Shown here piece by piece: positions 18,540 to 28,003 of a stretch of DNA of 64,000 nucleotides. The stretch covers positions 1 to 64,000 of the forward strand of contig NZ_PDVP01000013.1 in NCBI RefSeq assembly GCF_002727065.1, given 5' to 3'. A program made the position numbers and the translations under genes. Positions within the stretch are counted from its first letter, which is position 1; the number at the start of each line of letters is the position of its first letter. Origin of the DNA: Zhengella mangrovi. GTDB lineage: Bacteria; Pseudomonadota; Alphaproteobacteria; Rhizobiales; Rhizobiaceae. A model generated the notes under the pieces. The model did no database searches and had not been told where the DNA came from. It saw nothing but the letters and a program-made list of their open reading frames with translations.

Positions 18540-21500
18540 TCATTCGGCCGCGGCGGCTGGACCGACGCTGGCCATCGCCGCTCTCGCCGTTTCGGCGAGC
18601 TTCCGCTCGTGGCGGGCAAGCGTGTAGGCAAAGGTCTTGACGCGGATGTTGATCGATCCGCTCGGCCGGTTCGCGTCGATGTCGTGCAGCGCCATGTAGG
18701 GCGTGCCCGCCGCGTTGATGATGTTGTCGATGAGGCCGTAGGTCGGCGCATCGTGTCCGCACTTGAAACTCGATAGGTCGAGGACGGCGAGGTTGGGATG
18801 CCGCGCTGCGAACTTGGCGGCCCACACCTTTTCCGCGCTGTTGGTCGAGTAGCCTTCCGGCCAGACGTCATTGATGTCGTGGACCGACTGGATGCGCCCG
18901 TCGGCCAGGTCGCCGGCAAAGTAGCGCTCCAGGTAGTCCTGGTCCTTCGGGATCGAGCGGATCGACAGGATGGGGTAGCCGAGCGCCTGGAACTCCTCCA
19001 GGATGCCGTGGTTCAGGCCACGGTCCGAATGGTACGGCCTCGCCAGGAGCAGCAGGCCCATCCGGCCCTCCTTCTCCAGGCTGTCGAGGATTTTCCGCCC
19101 CTTGGCCTGCAGGCCGCTCTCGAACCGCGCCAGCGCCTCGTAGGCCCGGTCGATGGCATGGTCGCTCTCGTCCTGGCTGACGCCCAGCCGGCCGCCCCAA
19201 TAGTCGAACATCTGTGCCTTGAGGTAGTTCGGCTCGATCAGCGTCAGCGACGGGTCGACATACTCGACCCCGGCGCGCTGAAAGAAGTTGACGTCCTTCG
19301 TGAACGCCGCCCGGTTGACCGCAGCGGCTCCGGAAATGATGGGGCACGAGGCCGAATCCTTGGTGTATTCGAGAAACGAAGGGATGTGGGTCAGGCCGGG
19401 CAGGAAGATGTAGTCCACCTTGCCGCGCCGGTCGGATTCACCGGCCAGCAACTGGTGGATATGCGCCTGGACGACCTTGGCCGGGTAGCACGGGTCGACG
19501 GATCCGTACTTGCCGCCCTTGAGCCAGAGTTCCTCGTTGGTCTCGGTCGAGAACACCACGTTTTCCGGCCGCAGCCCCAGCGTCTGGAAATAGGCGCGCC
19601 AGAACGGGCCCGTCGAATGCATGCTCAGGACCCGCGGAATGCCGATCCGGACCGTGTCGCGGCGCCGGGCGGCATCGGCGTCCGAGCGCATGAAGCCGCG
19701 CCTGATCGCCTTGCGCCGGACCGCTCCGAGGATCGTCCGCGACACCTTGATGTCGTCGATCAGGGTGCCGTCCGCCGGCAGTTCGGACGCCGTGGCCGGT
19801 TCCCGGAACGCCGCTTCGGCTTCCAGTTCCACCATGTTGGGAAACTGCCGCTGCAGGCCCTTGCGCCGCTGGGCAATCGTTTTCAGTTCCCCTTTCGAGG
19901 CCACGGTGCCGTTCTCGCAGGAAAAACCGGCGATGAATCGCGTCGTGTGCCCGTCCGGCGTCTCGGCCATCGTGAACGTGCGCTGGCAGTGGTTGGTGCA
20001 GAAATCGCAGACCGTCGAGGCGTCGTTACGGGTCGTGTAGGTCAGCTTCCCGGTCATCTCGAGCCCGATGAACCGGCTCTTGCCGCGCCGCAGCACCTCG
20101 TTGCGCGCTTCCAGTGCCGCACCGAGCGCGCCGGCCTCGGCACAGAACGGGTGCACATGGACCTCGGCATCCGGCACCCGTTCGCGGATGTAGTCCACCT
20201 GCGCCTTGACCGCGGCCAGGTTGTACTGCGTCCCGCCCTGCAGCACGAAACTCCGCCCGAGTTCGGCCATGCGTGGGATCTGCACGACATATTGCCAGAT
20301 GTTCTTGGGCAGGACCTGCGCCAGCCCGGCCATGATTTCCTCGCGCGTGTAACCCTCGCGCTGGAAATTGACCCGGTCCGCATCGAGGAACACGGCGCAG
20401 CCATAGTTGAATTTCGGCGCGAGCCGGGCCTCGAAGGCCAGGTCCGCGTAATCGGTCATCTTCACGCCGAACTGGCGCGCCATCGCCTGCAGCAGCATGC
20501 CGTTTCCGGCCGAGCACTGGTTCGAGAGGCGGAAATTGCGGATCTCGCCATTGACCAGGAACAGGATCTTGATGTCCTGGCCGCCGACATCGCAGATGAC
20601 GTCGACATCGGGAAAGTGCTGCTTGGCCGCCAGCATGTGGGCGACGGTCTCCACCAGGTTGACGTCGGCCGACAGCGTCGCCTCCAGCACGTCGCCGGCA
20701 TAACCCGTGACGCCGAGGCCGTCGATGCGCAGCCGCCCGCCGCGCGACCGGATGTCCTCCTCGAGATCGGCCATCAGCGCCTTGGCATCGGCGATCGGGT
20801 TGCCCTTCGACAGAACGTAACGCTTGGCGATCACCTCGCCGTCGCCGGAAATCAGGACGGCCTTGGACGAGGTCGAGCCGCCGTCGATGCCGAGGTAGCC
20901 GCCCGTCTCGCCGTTCAGGGCGGGCGGCTGGAAGGGTGCCGGTGCATAGGCCTGCCGGAAGGCCGCGAGTTCCTCCGCATTGGCCGAAAGCGGCGGCCCG
21001 GAGACGCTTTCCAGCCCGGCCCGCTGCCCGAGTTCGGCATACTGGCGCAGCCGCTCCAGCCCCGCGAAGCGGCCAAGGGTCTCCGGCTGCAGAAACCCGA
21101 ACAGGGCGGTGCCGTAGGCCGGGTAAAGCACCGGGTTGTCCGGCACGATGATCAGGTCTTCCAGCGGGATGTCGCGCGGAAAGGTATAGGCCCGCTCGAT
21201 CCAGCTCTCCCGGATGCGTTCGCGCCAGGCCGCCTGGAGAAATGGCAGGTAGGTGATCGGGCCGCCAAGCAGGATGACCTTGTGTCGCAGCGTATTGCCG
21301 CGCGCCAGCACGGACAGGTTCTGCAGCACGACGGCGTCGGCGAGCGAGCACGCGATCTCGTCGCGCGCGACGCCGGATTTCATCAGGTTGACGATGTCGG
21401 TCTCGGCGAAGACGCCGCATTTCGCGGCCACGTGGTGCAGCTTGCTGCTGTCCCAGGCCAGGCCCGGCAGCTCGTCCTCGGCGATGTTGAGCTTCTCGAA

Positions 21501-21971
21501 GCACTTGTCGATCGTCGCGCCGGTGCCCGATGCGCACTTGTCGTTCATCGACGCGATGGTCTGGCGCTCGCCGGTTTCCCGGTTTTCCTTGTAGATGACG
21601 ATCTTGGCGTCCTGCCCGCCGAGTTCGACCACGCTTCCGGCGTCGGGATGAAGCGCTTCGACCGCCAGCGTCAGGGCGTTGACCTCCTGCACGAATTGCG
21701 CGCCCAGCAGGGGCGCCAGCGGTCCCGCGCCCGACCCGGTCATGAAGATCCGGATGGTCTCCGGTTCGCGCGGAGAAAGATCGCTGAGCAGGCGCTCCAG
21801 CTGGCGCAGCACGGTCCGCGCCTGGTAGGTCTCGTGCCGCTCGTAGCTTGACCAGAGGATCGGATGATCGCCCGTGCTGTCCACGGCGGCCATTTTCACC
21901 GTCGTGGAACCGACGTCCACGCCTATGACGATTTCAGCGCTTTCCAAGTCCGAACTCCGGGTTCCGGGCAT
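18540..21971 (-). CDS. Large acyl-CoA dehydratase activase (BcrAD/BadFG x2 + DUF2229), PlsA/GeR-like half
   Basis: 1143-residue protein with two ASKHA-type activase domains. The first (about 12-305) has GVDVGSTTVKM and the two cluster cysteines at about 146 (NDKCASGTG) and 185 (KCGVFAETD) that bind the shared [4Fe-4S] in HgdC. The second (about 370-640) has GIDGGSTSSKA, NQCSAGNGM and YGCAVFLDADRV. A CDFCTNHC cysteine motif and a DUF2229/COG3580 region (IGIPRVLSMHSTGPFWRAYF) follow. These ATPases feed low-potential electrons to radical dehydratases or reductases. It heads an operon with its partner and two phospholipid genes. The ATG at 21971 follows AGAAGGA; a GTG at 22010 is the alternative. 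Confidence 0.85.
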   Translation of the reverse strand: MPGTRSSDLESAEIVIGVDVGSTTVKMAAVDSTGDHPILWSSYERHETYQARTVLRQLERLLSDLSPREPETIRIFMTGSGAGPLAPLLGAQFVQEVNALTLAVEALHPDAGSVVELGGQDAKIVIYKENRETGERQTIASMNDKCASGTGATIDKCFEKLNIAEDELPGLAWDSSKLHHVAAKCGVFAETDIVNLMKSGVARDEIACSLADAVVLQNLSVLARGNTLRHKVILLGGPITYLPFLQAAWRERIRESWIERAYTFPRDIPLEDLIIVPDNPVLYPAYGTALFGFLQPETLGRFAGLERLRQYAELGQRAGLESVSGPPLSANAEELAAFRQAYAPAPFQPPALNGETGGYLGIDGGSTSSKAVLISGDGEVIAKRYVLSKGNPIADAKALMADLEEDIRSRGGRLRIDGLGVTGYAGDVLEATLSADVNLVETVAHMLAAKQHFPDVDVICDVGGQDIKILFLVNGEIRNFRLSNQCSAGNGMLLQAMARQFGVKMTDYADLAFEARLAPKFNYGCAVFLDADRVNFQREGYTREEIMAGLAQVLPKNIWQYVVQIPRMAELGRSFVLQGGTQYNLAAVKAQVDYIRERVPDAEVHVHPFCAEAGALGAALEARNEVLRRGKSRFIGLEMTGKLTYTTRNDASTVCDFCTNHCQRTFTMAETPDGHTTRFIAGFSCENGTVASKGELKTIAQRRKGLQRQFPNMVELEAEAAFREPATASELPADGTLIDDIKVSRTILGAVRRKAIRRGFMRSDADAARRRDTVRIGIPRVLSMHSTGPFWRAYFQTLGLRPENVVFSTETNEELWLKGGKYGSVDPCYPAKVVQAHIHQLLAGESDRRGKVDYIFLPGLTHIPSFLEYTKDSASCPIISGAAAVNRAAFTKDVNFFQRAGVEYVDPSLTLIEPNYLKAQMFDYWGGRLGVSQDESDHAIDRAYEALARFESGLQAKGRKILDSLEKEGRMGLLLLARPYHSDRGLNHGILEEFQALGYPILSIRSIPKDQDYLERYFAGDLADGRIQSVHDINDVWPEGYSTNSAEKVWAAKFAARHPNLAVLDLSSFKCGHDAPTYGLIDNIINAAGTPYMALHDIDANRPSGSINIRVKTFAYTLARHERKLAETARAAMASVGPAAAAE

Positions 21972-22115
21972 GCCCGCCAGTCCTTCTCGCGACCATTGGC
22001 CGGCAAACACGATCCGGCCCGTCGCATTCCCATCGATGACTGGTATCTTTTAGGCCAAATCAGATAGATATTCCATTTTGAAATCGACACGGACCGCGGT
22101 GGGGCAGCATCTGGA

Positions 22116-22583
22116 ATGAAACAGGAGACACGGCAGGGCAGCTGGCATGGAAGGCTCTACGCCCTCATTCATCGCACCTTCGGCGCCCGCATGGAGGATG
22201 ACCCGGACGGCTTCACCTACTGGACGCTGGTTGCCCTGGCCGCGCTCTTCCTGGCCGCAAGCGCGATCATTTTCGTCGTCACCAACATCTGCACACTGCC
22301 GTTCGGCGTTTACGCGCGCCCGGCCTGGGAAAATCCCAACCGCTTCGTCCTGCTGTTCTTTCCCAAGCGCGTCCCGGTCATCGCCGTGGCCGTCGGCATC
22401 TATTTCGTCCTGATCGCCGCCCGGCAATGGTCGGAGCGCGGCCTGTTCGCCACCGTCGGTCCGTTCGTGGTCATGATCGCCGTTCTCGTTGCCTCTTTCG
22501 GCGGGTTCATCGCGCTCAACCGTCTCCTGTCGGCGAGGCACGAAACAGGCCGGAACGCCGGTACCGGGTCCGCGCAGGAATGA
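22116..22583 (+). CDS. Small membrane protein of unknown function
   Basis: 155-residue protein with three hydrophobic spans (about 38-58, 87-103 and 116-136) and polar ends. I recognise no family. It is divergent from the activase operon, with an AT-richer 144-base gap between them that probably holds promoters. The ribosome-binding site is weak (TCTGGA close to the ATG). The membrane pattern and good coding composition favour this frame over the long Glu/Asp-rich frame on the opposite strand. Confidence 0.6.
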   Translation: MKQETRQGSWHGRLYALIHRTFGARMEDDPDGFTYWTLVALAALFLAASAIIFVVTNICTLPFGVYARPAWENPNRFVLLFFPKRVPVIAVAVGIYFVLIAARQWSERGLFATVGPFVVMIAVLVASFGGFIALNRLLSARHETGRNAGTGSAQE

Positions 22584-22601
22584 CGGGCCCTGGAACCTGC
22601 C

Positions 22602-23300
22602 TCACAGCTCCGAGATGAGCGTGGTGCGGGCGCCGGCATCGGCGAAATGGTCGATTGCGCTGTCCAGCGCGGCCAGTGCGCCGTCACCGGTGCCGAACCG
22701 GCAATCCAGCGGGATGGGCGCGCTGCGCATGTCGACGAATTCCCAGGGGTGAAAGAAGAGGACGGCCGGGTCGCTCAGGCTGGCAAGCACCCGCCGGCTC
22801 AGGAAGGCCGGCAGCCGCGTGGCCGAGGGCGTTGTCGATGCCGGGACGGAGCGCACGCCGGAGAAGACCTCCGCCCCGGCGAAAAACGAGCCGCGCTTGT
22901 ATTTCGCCCGCGAGGAATCGTGGACGTAACCCGCATCGCGCAGGATGGGATAGTATTCCCGGGGAAAATCGAGGTTGGGTGCCCGGAAGCTGGTAACGGC
23001 GGAAAACGCCCGCAGCGTCCTCGATGACGCGTCGATCTCCCGGAAAGCCTCGTCCGCCGACATGGCCGAAAACCGCTTGTGCGTATCGCCATGGCATCCC
23101 AGTTCGTGCCCCTCGTCGACCAGCCTTCGGATCAGCGCGGGAAACCGGCGCGCCACGTCCCCGGTGGCGAAAAACGTCGCCCGTACACCGCGGGCCGAGA
23201 GCAGGTCGAGCAGCCTGGGAAGCCCTTCCGCCATGCCCTGGTAGCTGGTCAGGTATGGCGGGCAGTCATGCTCCAGGTCGATCGTGTAGGAAACGCGCAT
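22602..23300 (-). CDS. Polysaccharide deacetylase family protein
   Basis: 232-residue carbohydrate esterase 4-type protein. The NodB-homology motifs are visible: SYTIDLEHD near the N-terminus (catalytic/metal Asp), ELGCHGDTH (metal His pair, H-x3-H), and SFRAPN. No signal peptide is seen, so a cytoplasmic or lipid-linked glycan substrate is possible. It is divergent from the GT4 gene at 23441 and belongs to the envelope-glycan region. The ATG at 23300 is chosen because the conserved domain begins there (MRVSYTIDLEHD). Confidence 0.88.
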   Translation of the reverse strand: MRVSYTIDLEHDCPPYLTSYQGMAEGLPRLLDLLSARGVRATFFATGDVARRFPALIRRLVDEGHELGCHGDTHKRFSAMSADEAFREIDASSRTLRAFSAVTSFRAPNLDFPREYYPILRDAGYVHDSSRAKYKRGSFFAGAEVFSGVRSVPASTTPSATRLPAFLSRRVLASLSDPAVLFFHPWEFVDMRSAPIPLDCRFGTGDGALAALDSAIDHFADAGARTTLISEL

Positions 23301-23440
23301 CACGGATCCACTTGCGTTGCCAGCTAACAAATCAGCGCCATGCGTTGAATATCGGGAAAAACTCTATAGAACGGCTCGCGATCAGGCACAATTGCTGCGC
23401 CTTGCCCCGAACTGCCGCTGGTTGGACATGGAAACGGAAT

Positions 23441-24547
23441 ATGCGTATCGCGTTGGCCAGTGACTGGTTTTGGCCGCGCAGAGGGGGGCTCGAGATGCAG
23501 GTGGCCAATCTGGCCCTGCGTCTGAAGGCAGCCGGTCACAGCATCGAAATCATCTGCGCCACGCCCGGAATGCCCGATTTCGAGGGTATCCCTGTGCGCC
23601 GTCTCGATGTCGGCCCGCTGCTTCCCGGCGTCGAGGCCGCCTGGCTTCCGCGCCTCCTGTCGGTCACCCTGGAGGCCGTCAGGGCCGGGGGATACGATAT
23701 CGTCCATGCACACAGCGCCTATTCGCCGATCGCGCTCGCCTGTTGCCGCGCCGCGCGGATGACCGGCACGGCGAGCATCCTGACCGAGCATTCGCTGTTT
23801 CGCGGCGCCGAACGCTGGCCGTTGCGGTTCTTCGATCTCCTTTTCCGCTGGCGCCATTTCCCCGACGAGATTACCGCCGTGTCCTCTGTCGCCGCCCGTG
23901 ACATCGGCGAACTGACGAACCGGCCGGTGTCTATCCTGCCGAACGGGGTCGACATCTCGAAATGGTCCGGGCGGGCCGGCGTCCCGGCCGGCAAGATCGT
24001 CACGGCGATGCGCCTTGTCCCGCGCAAGCGTCCCTTTGCCTTTCTCGAGGCGGCCGCGAAGGCGAAGCAACTGCTCGGGCCTGGCCATGCGGCGGAATTC
24101 ACGGTGATCGGAGACGGCCCGTTGCGTGCCAGGCTGGAACGGAGGGCCGAGGAACTGGGCCTGCGGGACTCGCTGCGCTTCGCCGGCTGGCTGGACCATG
24201 AGGCGATGCGCGGCGAATACGCGAATGCCGCCGCGTTTGTCAGCATGGCGACGAAGGAAGCCCTGTCGATCGCGACGCTCGAGGCCCTTGCCAGCGGCTT
24301 GCCGGTCGTCGCCATGAAGGCTGGCGGCGTGCGCGACATCCTTGACGGCAAGGGCGCCGGCGTCCTCGCCGGAACGGAAGAGGAGGCGGCCATCGCCATG
24401 TCCCGTTTCCTTGGAGACAGGGCCTTCCGCCAGAGCCATGCCGCGAACACCTGTGCCACCGTGGCGCCCTTCGACTGGGGACCGGTCCTCGAGCGCCACC
24501 TGGCGCTCTATCGAAAGACGCAGGCCCGTGTGCGCGAGACGATCTGA
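23441..24547 (+). CDS. Glycosyltransferase family 4 protein
   Basis: 368-residue retaining GT-B enzyme. The N-terminal donor-loop pattern SDWFWPRRGGLEMQVANLA resembles PIG-A/PimB-like GT4 proteins. NGVDISKW and the E-x7-E motif (EALSIATLEALASGLPVV) mark the nucleotide-sugar site. It probably adds a sugar to a lipid-linked acceptor at the inner membrane face. The ATG at 23441 begins the typical beta-strand MRIALASDWF. The resemblance to inositol-lipid mannosyltransferases is interesting given the inositol-phosphate synthase at 31463, but GT4 donor and acceptor cannot be assigned from sequence. Confidence 0.9.
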   Translation: MRIALASDWFWPRRGGLEMQVANLALRLKAAGHSIEIICATPGMPDFEGIPVRRLDVGPLLPGVEAAWLPRLLSVTLEAVRAGGYDIVHAHSAYSPIALACCRAARMTGTASILTEHSLFRGAERWPLRFFDLLFRWRHFPDEITAVSSVAARDIGELTNRPVSILPNGVDISKWSGRAGVPAGKIVTAMRLVPRKRPFAFLEAAAKAKQLLGPGHAAEFTVIGDGPLRARLERRAEELGLRDSLRFAGWLDHEAMRGEYANAAAFVSMATKEALSIATLEALASGLPVVAMKAGGVRDILDGKGAGVLAGTEEEAAIAMSRFLGDRAFRQSHAANTCATVAPFDWGPVLERHLALYRKTQARVRETI

Positions 24548-24550
24548 AGC

Positions 24551-24577
24551 AGGCCGGACAATTTGTCTCTCCGGCCT
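24551..24577 (+). terminator. Weak hairpin after the GT4 gene
   Basis: AGGCCGGA (24551-24558) pairs perfectly with TCCGGCCT (24570-24577) around an 11-base loop, four bases after the GT4 stop. No T-run follows, so termination is uncertain. Confidence 0.35.
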
Positions 24578-24650
24578 CTCGCTTGGAAATCGTAAGCCGG
24601 CAGGGTAAGTAGGACCATGCGATAGGCCTTGGTAAGGCAGGACGGACACG

Positions 24651-26495
24651 GTGAAGAGCCCGCCGCTGATATTGGAAATCCGACGGTTTTTGACGATCCC
24701 GGTCGTCCTCGTGCTGGCGGCGCTGTCGGCCTATCCGCTGGTCTTCCGCCTTCTCCACATGGACGAAACCGGTCTCCCGTTGCGTCACTACGATCATGTC
24801 GGGATCGCCAGCGACCTGGCGGTCGGCCTGATGGTCAGCGTGCTGTTGATCCTGTTCGCCCGGAAAACCCGGTTTGCCTGGGTCGTGGCCAGCGGCGTGT
24901 GGGTCGTGCTGAACGTCGTCAACTACGAGTTCCTGCGCGAGTTCGGCTCGACGAGCTTTGCCGTCGAGGCGGCGCAGGTCCTCGAGCCGGTCTTCATGGC
25001 GGGATCGGGAACCAACATCCATCATGCCTGGCTTGCCGCAGCCCTGTTCGCGGGTCTCGTCGGGTCGCTCGCCGTGATCCGTCGCAAGCCGGATGCCGGG
25101 CAGTGGCAGCGCATTGCGGGCGTGGCCTTCCTCTGCCTGCTCGCGGTCGAACTCTACCCGCGGAACATCAACGTGGTCGAATGGCGCCAGCGCGATTTCG
25201 TGGTCACCAATCTCCGCGACCTGTTCGAGCGCATGACGCGGCCTGCAGTGGCGCTGGACGCTGCCCTGCTTCATTCTCCGCAGGTCGAAGCCGTGTTCCA
25301 GGCCGACCTGGACGGCATGCCGCTGTTCGGCCCGGCGCAGAAGCGGGCCAAGAACGTGCTCCTCGTTTTCATGGAGGGGGCGAGCGGGGCCTTCGTCCCG
25401 TCGGTCGCGGCGGTTCACGGGATCGACAGCCGCAACAAGATGACCCGGCTCGACGAGATTGCCCGCGCCAATATCACGTACACGCAGTTCATCACCGCCC
25501 AGCGCAAGTCCGATCGCGGCATCTACAGCGCGCTCTGCGGCGACCTGCCGACGCTGACCTATACGACGCCCAAGATGTCGCAGATCGCGAACGGGAAGGA
25601 CTCCGCCTGCCTGCCGGGGCTCCTGGCCAGCGCGGGCTATTCGACGCTTTTCATGAAGTCGGCGAACATCAGCTACATGCAGATGGACACCTTCGCCCGC
25701 AAGGCCGGCTACGAGCGCGCTTACGGAAACAAGGGGTTCGACCCCTCGCTGCCGAGGCAGCAATGGGGCGTCTCCGATGAAATCCTCTATTCGGCTGCGT
25801 TCGACGAGATCAACGCGCTGGAGAAATCCGGCAAGCCCTGGTTCGTGACCCTGTTCACGTCATCGACCCATCACCCATTCAACATTCCAGACAGTTTCAC
25901 CGGGATGCCCGATGAGATACCGCGAATCCGCAGCTGGGCCTATGCCGACAAGGCCGTGGGCGATTTCGTGGACCGCTTGCGCAGCAGCGGCAAGCTCGAC
26001 GATACGCTGGTGCTGATCACCGCGGACGAGGCGTCGCTGGGTCTTGCCAACAGGCGCGACAAGGAGGAATCGCTGCATGGCCTGACCGAGAACTGGGGCG
26101 TGATGGTCGCGGTCTCACCGGACCGGACGCCGCTGCGGATCGACGACACCTTCCAGCAGGCCGACATTTCCCTGTCCATCCTCGACTATCTCGGCCTGGA
26201 CCGGATGGCCGGCGGCTTCCTCGGGCGCAGCATGTTCCGCCGCTATGCGCACCCTCGGAACCTCTACTTCGCCAACAATTACAAGCACGCCTTCTACGAG
26301 CTGGATACCGCGCGCCGCCTGACCACCTGCGACGACCATCTCAAGGACTGTGTCGCGACGACGCGCCCGGACCTGCCGCTGTTTTCCAGCGCGTTCGAAC
26401 ATGCCAACGGGCCGGCCGAGGCCAGCGAGCGGATGATTGCCGTCCAGGCGAGAAGCCTCGGGATCCGCAGCCGGCCCGCGCGCGAAACCAATTGA
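24651..26495 (+). CDS. LTA-synthase/phosphoethanolamine-transferase-like membrane protein
   Basis: 614-residue protein with N-terminal membrane spans (about 13-160) and a sulfatase-fold extracytoplasmic domain. Candidate metal and catalytic positions: Glu in VFMEGASG, a Ser/Thr nucleophile in QRKSDRG, STHHPFN and ADEASLG. In LtaS the last motif is GDH; here the His is replaced by Glu, which is odd and may mean altered metal binding. The family moves phosphoglycerol or phosphoethanolamine from phospholipids onto glycans or lipids. The GTG start is preceded by AGGACGG. Its place among glycosyltransferases suggests decoration of the locus's glycan. Confidence 0.8.
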   Translation: MKSPPLILEIRRFLTIPVVLVLAALSAYPLVFRLLHMDETGLPLRHYDHVGIASDLAVGLMVSVLLILFARKTRFAWVVASGVWVVLNVVNYEFLREFGSTSFAVEAAQVLEPVFMAGSGTNIHHAWLAAALFAGLVGSLAVIRRKPDAGQWQRIAGVAFLCLLAVELYPRNINVVEWRQRDFVVTNLRDLFERMTRPAVALDAALLHSPQVEAVFQADLDGMPLFGPAQKRAKNVLLVFMEGASGAFVPSVAAVHGIDSRNKMTRLDEIARANITYTQFITAQRKSDRGIYSALCGDLPTLTYTTPKMSQIANGKDSACLPGLLASAGYSTLFMKSANISYMQMDTFARKAGYERAYGNKGFDPSLPRQQWGVSDEILYSAAFDEINALEKSGKPWFVTLFTSSTHHPFNIPDSFTGMPDEIPRIRSWAYADKAVGDFVDRLRSSGKLDDTLVLITADEASLGLANRRDKEESLHGLTENWGVMVAVSPDRTPLRIDDTFQQADISLSILDYLGLDRMAGGFLGRSMFRRYAHPRNLYFANNYKHAFYELDTARRLTTCDDHLKDCVATTRPDLPLFSSAFEHANGPAEASERMIAVQARSLGIRSRPARETN

Positions 26496-26529
26496 GGGCC
26501 GGCCCGGGCGCCTTGCCGCTGGAAACGCC

Positions 26530-27837
26530 CTATTGCGCGGCCTGCAGGGATGCCTTCGCCGTCCTGCCGTCCAGTTCGCCGAAGAAAGCGACGATCTGGT
26601 CGGCCGTTTGCGTCCACGGAACGGGTGCGAACTCGCGGTGGATCACGGCCTCGCGCTTTTCGATGAATCCCGGCTCGAAGAGCGCCCGTTCGATCAGGCG
26701 ATAGGCCTCGTCTTCGTCGGTGGGGGGGAAGTAGTCGCAGAACCGGCCGCCGGCTTCCGGAATGGAGGTCGCATCGGAAGCGATGCAATACTTGCCATGC
26801 GCCAGGCTTTCCGACACCGGCAGCCCCCATCCCTCGCACAGGCTGGGAAAGACGGTGAACAGGCAGGCGTCGTAGGCCGCCTGGATCTGGGCGTCGGAGA
26901 GGTTTTCAACGACCCTGATCTTTCCGTCCAGCCTGCCGGTTGCCTCCAGTTCGCGCAGGAGGTCGGCGATCTGCCAGCCGAGCTTGCCGGCAAATACCAG
27001 GGCAGGAACGGCGTCGCGGCCGTGCGCCTCGATCAGGCGCTTCCAGATCCGGACCAGCGCGAGATGGTTCTTCCGGATTTCGATCGTCGAGACGAAAAGG
27101 ACATAGGGCGCCTCGCAGACCGGCGCGATGCCGGCGTCGCGGCGCGGGGCAACGAGACCGTCGCCGTAGCGCACCGGGCGGATCGCCGGGATCGCCATGC
27201 CGTGTTCCGCGAGCCAGTCCTCCAGGATCACCCGGGTCGCCCGCGACGGTGTCAGGATCGCGTCGCACAGCGGCATCATCGCCGTCAGCCAGCGGGCGAA
27301 GTTCGGCGCATGCACCGGGCTGACCAGCCCCGGATGCGACACCGGCAGGATATCGTGGACGAAAAGCACGAAGCGGAAACCGTGCTGCTGCTTCAGGGCA
27401 CCGAGGGCCGCGGCATAGTGCGGATTTTCCCAGGAGGCGCCGAAGTTGACGACGAGGTCGCCCGGACGGATGTCGGTGGCAAATTGTCGCGCATGCCCGC
27501 CCGGCGCGGCCGCGGATGCCCAGCGGCCGACCGTTCGTCTTGCGGCCCGCAGGGCCTGCGCAACGCGGATGCGCGCCCGCTTGGCCGGCGTGTCGCCCCT
27601 CAGCGCCCGCATGCGTGCGACGAGCGCCCGCACCTCGCGGTGGCTCACCGTGCGCACGTCGCCGGCCGAATGGCCCAGCCGGAACAGCCGGATCCGGTCG
27701 CCATGGCGGTCGAGCAGGGCAGGGATCAGTTCCATCTGGACGCGGCCGATCCCGGTCGGCGTCAGGGACCAGTCGAACATGCGCATGAAATCGTCGATTT
27801 CAATCCAAATGCGGCAATCGGGAACGGGCGGTTTCAT
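26530..27837 (-). CDS. Glycosyltransferase family 4 (GT1-type) protein
   Basis: 435-residue GT-B glycosyltransferase. The central and C-terminal blocks FVLFVHDILPVSHPGLV, ILTPSRATRVILEDWL, YVLFVSTIEIRKNH, FPSLCEGWGLPVSESLAHG and CIASDATSIPEAGG resemble mannosyltransferases of ABC-dependent O-polysaccharide clusters. I chose the ATG at 27837; an ATG at 27903 is possible but has no ribosome-binding site. The gene is divergent from the Wzm-type permease and convergent with the LTA-synthase-like gene (34-base gap). Confidence 0.9.
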   Translation of the reverse strand: MKPPVPDCRIWIEIDDFMRMFDWSLTPTGIGRVQMELIPALLDRHGDRIRLFRLGHSAGDVRTVSHREVRALVARMRALRGDTPAKRARIRVAQALRAARRTVGRWASAAAPGGHARQFATDIRPGDLVVNFGASWENPHYAAALGALKQQHGFRFVLFVHDILPVSHPGLVSPVHAPNFARWLTAMMPLCDAILTPSRATRVILEDWLAEHGMAIPAIRPVRYGDGLVAPRRDAGIAPVCEAPYVLFVSTIEIRKNHLALVRIWKRLIEAHGRDAVPALVFAGKLGWQIADLLRELEATGRLDGKIRVVENLSDAQIQAAYDACLFTVFPSLCEGWGLPVSESLAHGKYCIASDATSIPEAGGRFCDYFPPTDEDEAYRLIERALFEPGFIEKREAVIHREFAPVPWTQTADQIVAFFGELDGRTAKASLQAAQ

Positions 27838-28003
27838 CGGCGTCGGCGGGACCTCTTGCAGAGGTTCTCTCCTATTGGACTTCGGGTGACTAGCCAATAC
27901 CATGATTTGGACTTATAGAGACGGGTATGGGCGGGAAGCGAGGCTCCGTCGGAAAGTAGTTTTGGGCCATGCCCAAGTGGCAGGCCGGGGCTTGAGGCAT
28001 TTC

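Noticed and set aside
18798-21851. 1017-codon plus-strand open frame
   Set aside because: It is antisense to the activase gene, which has unmistakable motifs; the length reflects high GC.
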